A stretch of DNA of 64,000 nt from Bombardia bombarda. Lineage: Eukaryota; Ascomycota; Sordariomycetes; Sordariales; Lasiosphaeriaceae. The notes under the pieces were generated by a model that saw nothing but the letters and a program-made list of their open reading frames with translations, was not told the DNA's origin and did not search any database. Shown here one piece after another: positions 45,526 through 55,586 of this stretch (position 1 is the stretch's first letter; every line of letters starts with the position of its first letter). The stretch is taken from assembly GCA_030512295.1 (NCBI GenBank), contig JAULSR010000008.1, positions 248,001 through 312,000 on the forward strand. Direction: 5' to 3'. A program made the translations under genes and the position numbers.

Positions 45526-47000
45526 TGGTTGATTCCCCTCCTTCGTTTCTTTTAGTGGCTTGGGATGGAGACCGAGATCCTTGGACGCCTCCATCGCCAA
45601 CCTGGAATTCCCCAGTCTCCTCCAGTGTCGCAGAATGTTCTCGCCCGGCCAGCTGGATTCGCCGAGTCCAAAGCCAGCCTCTCCGTCATAGTTTGGCAAT
45701 CGCAATCAACGACTACCTAAAGTCTCTCCCATTATCTTTGTGGGCCCGAATGATGCCGTCTTGGCTCTGATCCCACTGGCGCGCAGTACAGCACCTTTGC
45801 AAGTCTAACAGTAAACACAAACGCGATAGGGCCTGGCTTCTATCTGCCCTCCCCCTACCCTCTCTGCCTTAGTCGCAGGACCTGACGAGGCTCAAGTTGA
45901 CGGGTCCTCGAACAACACCCACCGGGTTGCTAACCCGACCGTGTCACTACGAAGTACTGCTACTGCCATCTCTAGATTTAAGCTGGCTCTCTGAGTGGTG
46001 ACAGCGGGCAGCCTCTCAAGCAGCTCCTCCAACTGCAACTGCTTAGGGACTTCCTCCTCTTGCGACACTGTCGATCAACCACACGGGCATGCACACCACA
46101 CCTTCTTGGTGGTGTCTCAATGCTGTTTTGGATCTATGAGAGATCAGGCCTTCTTCATTCCTCCGTCTTGCTATCGCCATTCCAGGTTGACGGAGCTAGC
46201 CGTTTGGCAGTCTAGATGTGGCGAGCATCCCCAGACCCAGCTGATCTACAAGATTGCTTTTGCCCGATGGCTCCTCCTCGAGACTACCCCCGCTTGTTTG
46301 AGGCGCCTCCACTTTTGTCTTTGTACTATTGGCCGGCGCCATTTCCATCCTGGGCCTGCACACCGTCGTGGGCACGGATGTTTGGGGCCCTGTCGAGGCA
46401 ACGAGGCTTGCTTCCATACGTGGCTTCTGCTGTTTGCTTCCTGACGGACTGTGACAGGCCCTTGGACTCATGGATCACGCCTGCTGGCGGATGCTGCATC
46501 TGCTATCGGTGGTGGTGGTCATAGTAGTCGATAGACACCCTGAGTTAGTGTCTGGGACATGACATGGCAGTCCTGGACACACACACACCCTGATGCAAGT
46601 AATAGGACGGTGCGGAGATTGACTCGAATTCGGCGATTTGCCTCGTGGCCATCCTGGGCACGGTGCTTGAGGACTGTGAGGTTCTCGCTTTCTTGTAGAA
46701 TCACAACCCCCCTCGCGAGTCGCGTGGCACATTCCAATCTGCGGCCCCTTCCCCTCCATTGCCCCCTTTATATTGGCACGACTATTTCCCGCTTTAGTGG
46801 TGCTCTTGCCCTTTTTGTCTTAAGGGGCAAGCATTGTGGTTGGCGATCCTTCTGGATTGTTGTATAACTATCGAGAACCTCCTCCATTCTTCCTCCATGT
46901 GAAGATCCCATCCTATCCCCAGCCCTGTCTTCTTGTATTCTGTTCTCCTGGACTGCTTCTTCACCCTTTACAGTCTCCCAACGCGTCTGTTGGAAGAGCG

Positions 47001-48114
47001 ATGGAACTTACAGGGCTCGCCATGCCAATGTGCGACTTACAGCTAGACTTTGGAGACGGTGAAGGCTTCAACTTTGGCAGTCAGCCTATGGCATGTCCTC
47101 CATCGAGCAGTAACGGCTCGCCGTACACATCATCGACGTATGGGCCATATACGCCAACATCCGGGCGGTCGACTCCTCCGCCTCACCGGTCGGGATCAAT
47201 GGACTTTGCCTGCTCTTTTGGGTCGTCTGTCGACTCTCTCCCCTACAACCTAACCCCTCCGTCATCTGCCATGTCTGCTTACTTCCCTATGGACCTGGGA
47301 GGCAACGATGGCACGGATTTCTTCCAGGGTGGTATTCCCGTCACCCCGTCGCGCAACGCACCAGACTTTTCTGGCTTTTCGCTTGGCAGCTGCGGCGGCC
47401 AATTGACACCTTCTCAATCCATGGAGTTCTACTCTTTTTCGAATGAGCTTGGCCACTCACCCGTCGCACCAACCCCTATTCAGAATGTCCAGGACTTTTC
47501 GGCATGGGCACAAGCAGACAGCCCCATCAACTTTGAGAAGCAACCATCCCCAGCAGTCAACAACACACTCCGATCAATGGCACAGGCAAGACAGGATGGC
47601 AAGAGAAGACGTCGCTTTACGGAAGAAGCAAAGCACAAGACAGCGGCTCTATGTACTCCCCAGAGAGCGCAACAGGAATACTTGATGGACGTCCGACCGC
47701 ATATGATGAACGACAAAAGTCCAGGCGATTTGATCACTAGACCTGTAAATACGATACCTGCGGGAGGGTTCAAATGCGATTGGCCTAGTTGCACCCACAA
47801 TAAGAAGTATCAGAGGAAGGAACACATGAAGAGACACGTCAAGTCGTAAGTATCTCGTCGGCTGTCACAAAAGACGTCCGTGAAACTGTGTAGCTAACCG
47901 TAGACGCCTTAGTGAACACTTGAAAGAGTTGTATCCTTGCAATTTCTGCTCCAAGATTTTCAACCGCAACGACAACAGGACGCAACATCACAAACTGCAC
48001 TTCAAGAATGACCGCAGGGCTCCAAGAGTCGCGTATATAGCCGGAGCGGAGAAGGTGATAGAAGAGAAGATGAAGAACTCCAAGCCTCGGAAATCAGCAA
48101 AAACAAAGGCTTGA
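47001..48114 (+). CDS. C2H2 zinc-finger transcription factor resembling conidiation regulator BrlA
   Basis: Two exons (47001-47845 and 47913-48114) encode 348 residues. The frame is open further upstream, but the first ATG is at 47001. The Ser/Pro/Gly-rich N-terminus contains GSQPMACPPSSS, YTPTSGRSTPPP, SFGSSVDSLPYNLTPPSSAM and SAYFP, a pattern I associate with Sordariomycete BrlA-type proteins. A basic patch GKRRRRF may be a nuclear signal. Finger 1 is C259-X4-C-X14-H-X4-H284, two residues longer than usual between the second Cys and the first His. Finger 2 is C291-X2-C-X12-H-X3-H311, a standard spacing. The intron falls inside finger 1, between Ser282's codon positions. BrlA switches on conidiophore development in Aspergillus. 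Orthology here is moderately supported; a paralogous two-finger factor is possible. Confidence 0.75.
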
Positions 48115-49842
48115 AGAGACACGCATGATCATCGTCTCTCACTCTCACGCTCTCATTTGGACCGATAACAAGAAAAAGAAACACAAAAAAGACGGCATTT
48201 GACCCATTCGACACACACACACACCTAATCCTGCAACAATTTCCACCCACCACCCCCATGGATTTACGCTGCACACTAGACGATTTATGTCTTAGCATAT
48301 ACTTTTTTTTCTACTGTCACCAGCATCTTTCCTCGCCCCTTTCAAGGGGGTTGTTCCATAACTCTGTCAGGAGGCAAGTCTACAACAACAAAAACGTGGG
48401 TTAAGGGGCCTTTTTTGAATCTAATATTTTCGGGAATTTGGCTTTTATGGAGATGACGCGCTTGTTTCTACTGGCAATGTACGAGTTTACGCCCGGAGGG
48501 GGACGGGGTGGGAAGGGGATGAGTTACAATTGGGGCAGCATGTATCTGGCCGGCTGGCTGGGGTAATGTATCATGTATCATGAATATGAGCGGGTCTGGG
48601 GGGGTGATGACGGTTGGGGGATTGGATTCATGGAGATGGACTATAGGATAGTAGCAACCTTTACATTATTACAAACATACAGAATCAAAAAAAACATGAC
48701 ATTGTTACTACCAGTCAATATCATGGCCAGCAACTCGGCAGCTTTTCCTATTGACCATGTTCATAGAAAAGACACTGACTAGATACAGACAAAGTTGGCA
48801 TTATTCTGCGAGACCAGACCAGCCACGGCGTGTCTTCTCCGCGTGCGCAGCAGCCGACTGGCAGACGCACTGACATTGATATGTTGAAGCAGTCTCGAGG
48901 CAGTCCAAAAGAGATGTCTTTGTCTTGGTTCACACAAAAAAGGCTGCTTGGCTTGGCGTACTCCAGTCTTAGATTTGAGCACGTCAAAGTTGACTCAGAC
49001 AAGAGACAAAAATCCAGGTTCGCCGAGACAAGCCCGTTTTTGATACAGCCACCCACCCACACACACACACTTGTTCTTGTTCAGATTGTCTTCTCCGGGG
49101 AGTATTGTTGTTGATATAGGGATAGTATGGTGAGAAGAGAACTTAGTATCTTTCATTCTGGTCCGCCTTTTATTTTGTACTCTTGCGGGAGTATAAGCAG
49201 GAAAATGAGATCATAATGGGTTGCTATTCGTCTTCTCGTCGCCTTTTTCCCCTTGGTTTTGGTTAGCTTCCATGCCTGCCAACTGGCTGGTCATTCTGGT
49301 TCATTGATCGTCATAAACAGTTTTTGGGTGTGTGTAATGTAGAAGCAATGTACCCCGAACATTACCATGCAGCGGATTTGTGATCGCCGGCCACGTTTCA
49401 GTACCCCATCTATCTACTTATCACCACCTCAATCTTATCAAACAGACAAGACAAGGCGATTCAGGAAACATGGGACGCAAGACGGACTTGATAGACAGAC
49501 AGGCACGAGTGAGTGAGTGAAAACGGCGGCCGCCGCTGGGCCATGCACTGGAAAAGAATCTGGTGGTCATCTGGTTGGAACTGTAGATCATGAGTGGAGC
49601 AGGGTGCATTTGGGAATTAGGGATAGGAGATGGGCTGGATTGAGTGTGGATTGAGAGTGTACACAGTAAATTATCATTATTGTCCTTGTTCGAAGGGAAG
49701 TGGTCGCTGTCTCTCATGGCATCATCATGATGGTTAACGACAAGTTCTCCCGCCATCACCGCCGCCGCCACTGCCGCCACTGTCGGGAATCTGGCCGTCG
49801 GGTATCTGAAATGTTTGCTTGTCTCTCTAGACCTTGAGATTT

Positions 49843-49887
49843 GAACACACACACACACACACACTCACACACACTCACACACACACA
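49843..49887. repeat. CA dinucleotide microsatellite
   Basis: A CA run with a few CT interruptions, read directly. Confidence 0.9.
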
Positions 49888-51410
49888 ATATCTTGCCACT
49901 TCCATCTTATTGTCCGGCATGCATTGTGCTGTCAGTATTGTGTGTTGTATAAACCTGCATCAGTTTTCCTTATTATCCCATTTTGGGCTATAATCCAGAT
50001 GGAACGGCGGGTATCAGGATCTTGAGTTATCTGTCGGTCCGTACGTGCATCATAGTCCATCATTTCAGACATATGTACCCATCAGGCACTTTATCAACAA
50101 CTGCCCATATTTCCTTCTGTACCTGCGTTGCATTCATCACATACAACTGACACTCAGACGCAACCCTGTGGGATTGTCATGAGTTTTAGTGGAAGGCAAT
50201 GCAAAACGCAAGATGCGGAAAATAACAGCCAGTTGAGTGAGTCCATCACCACGCAACTGCCGTCAGGTCAGAGCGCACTTTGACGTGGCATGGCATACTA
50301 GCGTGGCGTGTGAGTGTATGTGTGGTGTCTGTGGTCCCTACCTACATACATCAAGGCCATGAAATGCAAGGCACGCTCAGCACAGTCAATCAGCCAGTCA
50401 GTCCGTTGAGCCTAGTATCACGCCACCAGCCAGAGCGAGCGATCTGGCGGGTGGGCGGGCGGGCGGGCGGATGAGCTTTGACGCCGCTGTCTGCCTCGAG
50501 AGGCACAGACAGAAACAGACAAGGACAGGCAAGACAACATGTGCACATGCCCCAGTCTTTGACTGGCCCTATATTTTAGCCACACAAAACAGGAAAAGAA
50601 CACAGCCATGATTGAAAAGTAGGAGATGATACATAGGAGGAGCCCATTCATGCTTGCGCTGGCAAGTATCTAGGCAAGGCAGGCCGCTAGGAAGTAGGCA
50701 GTTGCATTTCTGCGTGCAGATCTCTTTCAGCCGCCGCTTGTGGTCTGTTGTGGCGCCTTCTCGCTCTGGCTGGCTGGCTGATCGACTGGCTGAGCTGCTT
50801 GTCTAGTCGTACCTACACATCTTATCTTTGGCGGTTAGCCTGCGGTGTGCCTTGGAATGCGGCGGCTGCTTCTGCATTGCATGACTGATTGAGCTGAGGT
50901 GGCGTACTGGTTTGCAGAACACACAGTAGCAGGGTTTGGTTGGTAAAGAGAGAGAGAGAATGCGCCAATGAATGCACGTTGAAGCATTATTGTGACTGGG
51001 CAGGCGTGTGTGCGTGATTGTGAGTACTGAGGTGCATATGAGCGAGTAGTCTAGCCTGTGGATGCTTCTGTAACACAACAAGCAATTATCAAATGACTCG
51101 ATCATGTGGTTTGCTTTAGTTTGTTTTGGTTTGCTTTGGACTGACTGTCGGTGTGACGAACTATGATGGAAAAAAGACAAGAACCAGCGCGCACTCGAAA
51201 ATGGGTTTGCTTTTTCTGTTGTTTGGACACTGGGAACGCTCCTTGATCGCGTCCTTGGCGATTGATATGTGTTAAGGACAGCGGTCCAATAGGGGAAGGA
51301 AGAAATCTCCGTATGGATGGAACCTAGAAGTCCGGACAATTAATTCTCGCTTCGAAGGAATGGGCACTCTTGTTGCATGCCATTGTCACCCTCCAACACG
51401 TCAAGAATAT

Positions 51411-51440
51411 GGGGTAGATTCGGGGTAGATTCGGGGTAGG
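51411..51440. repeat. Short tandem repeat GGGGTAGATTC
   Basis: Two full 11-bp units plus a partial third, read directly. Confidence 0.85.
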
Positions 51441-52358
51441 TGGGCGTCGTCACACAGCAGACGAGGGCCGTGGAGAAGAGGTACGGGCACGTTCTTGCCG
51501 AGATGTCGTAGATATCGTAGATCCATTGCACTAGACGGCTTCTTGCCTTTCCTTTTTCCTTATCTTTCCTGTCACTGACACCCATCATTCGCTGTTCTCT
51601 ATGGCCATCTCTGTGTCTCTCCGAGTCCACGGACGGCACGCGCACCACACACAGACGCATCTCTTCCCAGTGATCGACACGAAGTTTTATGAGACTGAAT
51701 CGAAGTGTGAGAATGCGATTCCCGGAATTCGGTGGACCGAAACGGGGGAGCAACTAACTTGCGGGCTATCTGATCGCAAAGAGGATGTTTCTGAGAAAAG
51801 ACAGAAAAAAAAAAGACAAAATGCCACGACCTGCGTGCGTGCCTCCACGCCATTCATCGTGTGTCTTTGAAGTCCTCCGAATCTCCATGGCGATCGCCGA
51901 GAATTCACTTGAAACGCTGGCGCTCCTCAATCCCTTCCCTTTGGGCATCAAGTGGTGTCCACGGAGAGAAGTGTATCCGGAGATCTGAGGCCATTGGTGC
52001 TGCATGTTGCGGTGCTCTTTCATTTTGTTACCCACCGGCCAAGTGCTTTGTTGTCTCGATATGGCGCCGAGATGCACATTGCAGGCAGTGCTGGGGAATT
52101 TGGATCGAAACTGTCGAGCGTGTAACGGGGACATTAGGTGCACCGCATCTAGCCGGCTGGAGGCAAACGGTGTCTGTGATTGGCCATTTTGCTGGGCGTT
52201 CCTGCCGGACCTCGGTCCGTTCTCATTCCTCCCCCCCAGTGCACCTTCCCATAACTTGACAACTTCTTGGCACGGCAAAACGGGCAGTTGCACTAGCAGT
52301 GACAGAGCATCGCTCCTGCTCTTCCCATCCAGCAGCCATCTCTCAGAGCGCTTGGTTA

Positions 52359-52372
52359 GGTACCTAGGTACC
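52359..52372. promoter_or_regulatory. 14-bp palindrome GGTACCTAGGTACC
   Basis: A perfect inverted repeat centred on CCTAGG, about 230 bases upstream of the F-box-like gene start. It contains the ACCTAGGT octamer seen at other spacer positions. A regulatory role is inferred. Confidence 0.35.
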
Positions 52373-52597
52373 ATTTTGGCGCAGCATCCTATCAACCCGC
52401 ATTCTAAAACATCCTTCACCTTTCACCACCAACCTTCTTTTGCCTTCTACTTCGTTTTTGTGCATGGGCTAAAGCGCGCCCTTCGCCTGCCGTATTTGCC
52501 TACCGTATCTGCCTATTTCGTCACCTACTGCAGTCTTGCTTAGCTACGCACCACAACACTCCTCGTAGTGTTGGGCCGATGCTCCCAATGAACCACG

Positions 52598-55586
52598 ATG
52601 GAGCATCCACCGTCGTACCAAGATGCAACGAAGCAACCGGACTGGATTGAGCTCGTTGCACCATATATCGATCCACGTGATCACCGGAGTCTTTGCCTCG
52701 TGTCGAAGCGTTTCTATGGCTTATTTGCACTGCGAATGTGGAATGACCCGTTTGCGACTGCCCTAGCCTTTGGATTGCAACGAAGAAAGAGCAAGTGGCT
52801 TGGTCCTGATTTGGAAAGATTTGTTTACTAACAACCGGCCAGGCTTTAAATGGCTTTTCGACTTCATCCAGAGCAACCTGAATCGTCTCCGTCCTGAGAC
52901 CTGTGCACTGGTCACTTCTCTCAACCTTCGAACGGGCCAGCCGGATGAGTTTGAAGATCCCCGTGGTACTCATATTCAGTACGAGGTTCGCGTCAACGAG
53001 TTACGGAAGCTACATCCTCTTACCTTACTACCTCTTATCTTCCCAAACCTTCGTTGCCTCTTGTTCCCCGACTGCCCTCCAGCTGACCCGAATCATCTCA
53101 TCAAATTCGAAGAATTTTCCCTCCCTAGAACATTCAGTCCTATGCTCCTAAGCATAGCATACTTGAATGGACGGCTTTCTAAGAACTTCTTCGCGTCTAC
53201 TTGTCTTAAGGATCTTGTTTTTCTGGATATATCTGGCATACCTGGATATCTCTTTGATGCTACTCCTGCGTCACCACCGGCCTTTGGTCCAAGTAACCTG
53301 CCTTCTCTTCGAATACTCAAGGCTCAAAGCCGCGCGCTAGGTAATAAGCAGGCTTACAGGATTGCTGCCTTGTTCAACCTGCAGCTGTGGAGTTTGGATT
53401 TAAGCAAGAACAAAATCACCGACCGATCTCTACACCACCTAGCCGATTTTTGCTTTCCTGCTATCGTCCCGCCAGACTGGCAAGACTCTCCTCGTTCTGA
53501 TGTGGAAGGCACATTGGAGCTTCCTCGTCGTATTGGCCGTACCGAATACGGCGAGTTTTACTTCATCCGAGAGTCACAGTGGAGTGAGACGTTCACCCAT
53601 CCCCAGAGGTATCTTGCCGACAGCCCCCGTTACGCCGAACATGTTGACTCTCTAGAACAGAGAGCCATTGGGGTTCGGCTAGACGGACGAACTAATATAA
53701 AAGACGACACCCACGAAGCCGTCAATCGGCTCTTCTCTGGTGGTCCCGGTGGCAACATTCCTCCGAAAGAGACAGTTTGCCACTTGGATATCTGTCAAGC
53801 CCAGGGATGCATCACCCATCTTCATCTTCGAGAAACTCGTGTTTCCGCTGCTGGCATCGCAAAGCTGATCAGGCAATCACATGGACGTCTAGAGCGTCTT
53901 GAATGTGACTCGATGTCGCTAAATAGTAGGAAAACATCTCTGCTGAAATCGACTGACAAAACAGCAAAGCTCGCTGGCATTGTTGGCTTGGCCCACATGT
54001 TCCGCCCAGTATTCTCTTCAAATTTGCAAGTCCTGACAATCCACCACTCGCTCGTTACGCAAGTTCCGACTTTGAACCGATCGACCGTGGGAAGGCTCTC
54101 GACCAAGGCAAACCAGTGGATTGCTGAAAAGTATCTACTGCCGAGGATAGAACTGGCGTATCCCCAGGCTTTTGTTCCTGACATGAATCCCAGGCTCAAA
54201 GTGCTGACCTTGTGTCACATCCCTAGAGTGTCTAATGGACCTCTTATCAAAAAGCTGATAGATTTTATTGAGCTCCTCGCATTGCAAGAACGCGCTATTC
54301 AAGATGAAACAGCCTCGGATCGCCGTGGACCAGCGGTTTTATCTGGCGTGAGGCATCTTCGACTCGAATTTGACCCTATTCAAGAGACGCGGAAAAGAGA
54401 GAAATCTTCAGTTTCCAACCCTCACAACACTGCTGCTGTAAACGGCCAGTACTCCAAGTACGGTGGCAAACATCAATTTGACAGCAGCGAAGAGGTCACT
54501 GACGCGCCGCTTCTCTGCAGTGCCACAACCCTCGGAGATGATCTTGATGATTTAGGCGAGTCTTTTGACTCGGACGAGCTTGACGACTCGGACGTGTCTG
54601 TTGACTTGGATATCGATGCTGGAGCACTTCTCGACAGTGCAGACCCTGAAGAGAATGGGTTCAGTTTCTTTGGCGAGTCTCAATGGAGAGCTTCTCCTAC
54701 CCGTCCTAGCCTAGAGCCGTCGACCCCAAAGACACCTATCCCTGTGTCATTGGAGAGACAAACTGATGTCAACGGCTCCTGCAGTAGCGAGTCCGTGCCC
54801 GAACAGGAGGAATCGGGCCGACTGAGCCACTTCCCATACACTCAGGCAAAGACTGAGTATCTGTCAGTCTCGCTGACATGGGATGGAAAGGTGTTTACTG
54901 TCCCGGTGTGGATCGGCTCAGGCACCCTTGGTCCCCACAAGGCTGTTAATGCATACATGCGGCTCCTTCAGAATCGGGCCTTGCACACCAATATCGAACC
55001 GGCGTCTCCCTGCCACGTTGCGGCTGGTGTGCCGTTGGGCGTGTACATCTTCGGCGCCGCTTGGGAGGCCATACTCGTGCCTACGGTCAAATTGAGTGAG
55101 CCTAGCGAGTATGATCTTGATTGTACACGCGATGTCATTGAGGAGATCAGACGGTACCGTGGGCGTTTGAAGCAAGCTCGACATAACGTAATGGTCAAGC
55201 GCGCCGAAGAAGCTGTCGCGATGCTTCGCCAAATGAGAGCCGAGGGCGTCAGCGACGAGGATACACCTGGCGTACTTGGCGAGATTATCCGTGAAGTATG
55301 GGATAAGGTTGAAAAAGAGAGGGAATTTTGGAACGCGTTGAGCAGTCATCAAAGACAATTTCTTCCTCGTTATGGCGACCCAGATCTGGACCGTACAAAG
55401 AAAGGATGGCGTCAGGCCGAGGAGAAGGCAGTGTACAAGGAAGTTTTGAGTCGCGAGCCTGTTGACTGGAGCGGTGATTTTTCCCTTCCTGATATTCTTC
55501 ACTGGACTGGTACGCTAGAGATACGGTACCCTTCCACGGGTGTTGATTTCATGTCGAGACGCCCGACACCGAATCACTTGCGTTGA
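52598..55586 (+). CDS. F-box-like, leucine-rich protein of unknown function
   Basis: Two exons (52598-52790 and 52843-55586) joined across a GC-AG intron give 978 residues. Residues about 14-50 (WIELVAPYIDPRDHRSLCLV, then SKRFYGLFALRMW) look like an F-box or F-box-like start. Leucine-rich segments follow: LQLWSLDLSKNKITDRSLHH, and later CITHLHLRETRVSAAGIAKL and LERLECDSM. A middle acidic tract (GDDLDDLGESFDSDELDDSD) and a Ser/Thr/Pro-rich part are probably disordered. A C-terminal helical region (about 810-930) is rich in Glu, Arg and Lys. F-box/LRR proteins are substrate receptors of SCF ubiquitin ligases, but the F-box here is only suggested and no partner is identifiable. Without the GC-AG intron the first frame stops at 52831 and the second lacks an ATG, so both halves depend on this join. 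Confidence 0.75.
52791..52842 (+). other. GC-AG intron (52 nt) in the F-box-like gene
   Basis: The donor GCAAGT is the canonical form for GC introns, a perfect TACTAAC branch point lies at 52826-52832 and the acceptor is CCAG. Removing it joins the N-terminal frame (phase 1) to the long downstream frame. The only GT donor in the right phase nearby gives a 40-nt intron with a poor GTCCTG donor. Confidence 0.75.

Larger units (their letters stand above)
41395..47000. other. 5.6-kb spacer upstream of the BrlA-like gene
   Basis: The longest gene-free stretch in the window. No ORF with domain content or codon bias was found on either strand. It holds four of the seven ACCTAGGT palindromes noted in the window (44531, 44755, 45510 and 45518), a strong TATA box TATATAAATA at 44164-44173, a TGCAGG/TGCACT hexamer array at 44949-44995, and GAG/GAGC runs near 45061-45098. 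The last 250 bases are a pyrimidine-rich leader. A long, complex control region is expected for a developmental regulator, but nothing in the sequence proves which gene it serves. Confidence 0.55.
48115..52597. other. 4.5-kb spacer downstream of the BrlA-like gene
   Basis: No credible gene was found. Candidate frames (50803-51339 and 51766-52419 on -, 52004-52543 on +) lack domains, overlap each other and have no codon bias. Simple repeats: CA dinucleotide run at about 49843-49887, GGGC units at about 50450-50470, and GGGGTAGATTC units at 51411-51440. A perfect 14-bp palindrome lies at 52359-52372, about 230 bases before the next gene, in its likely promoter. Confidence 0.55.

Noticed and set aside
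47904..47912. Alternative acceptor TAG at 47901-47903 for the BrlA-like intron
   Set aside because: It also keeps frame but adds three residues (RLS) into finger 1, worsening His spacing; the acceptor at 47911-47912 gives a better finger.
51766..52419. 217-codon minus-strand frame before the F-box-like gene
   Set aside because: No domain or codon bias; it overlaps an equally long meaningless + frame and the likely promoter.
52803..52842. Alternative 40-nt GT-AG intron in the F-box-like gene
   Set aside because: In phase, but the donor GTCCTG is poor and the length is below the usual fungal minimum; the GC-AG reading is better supported.
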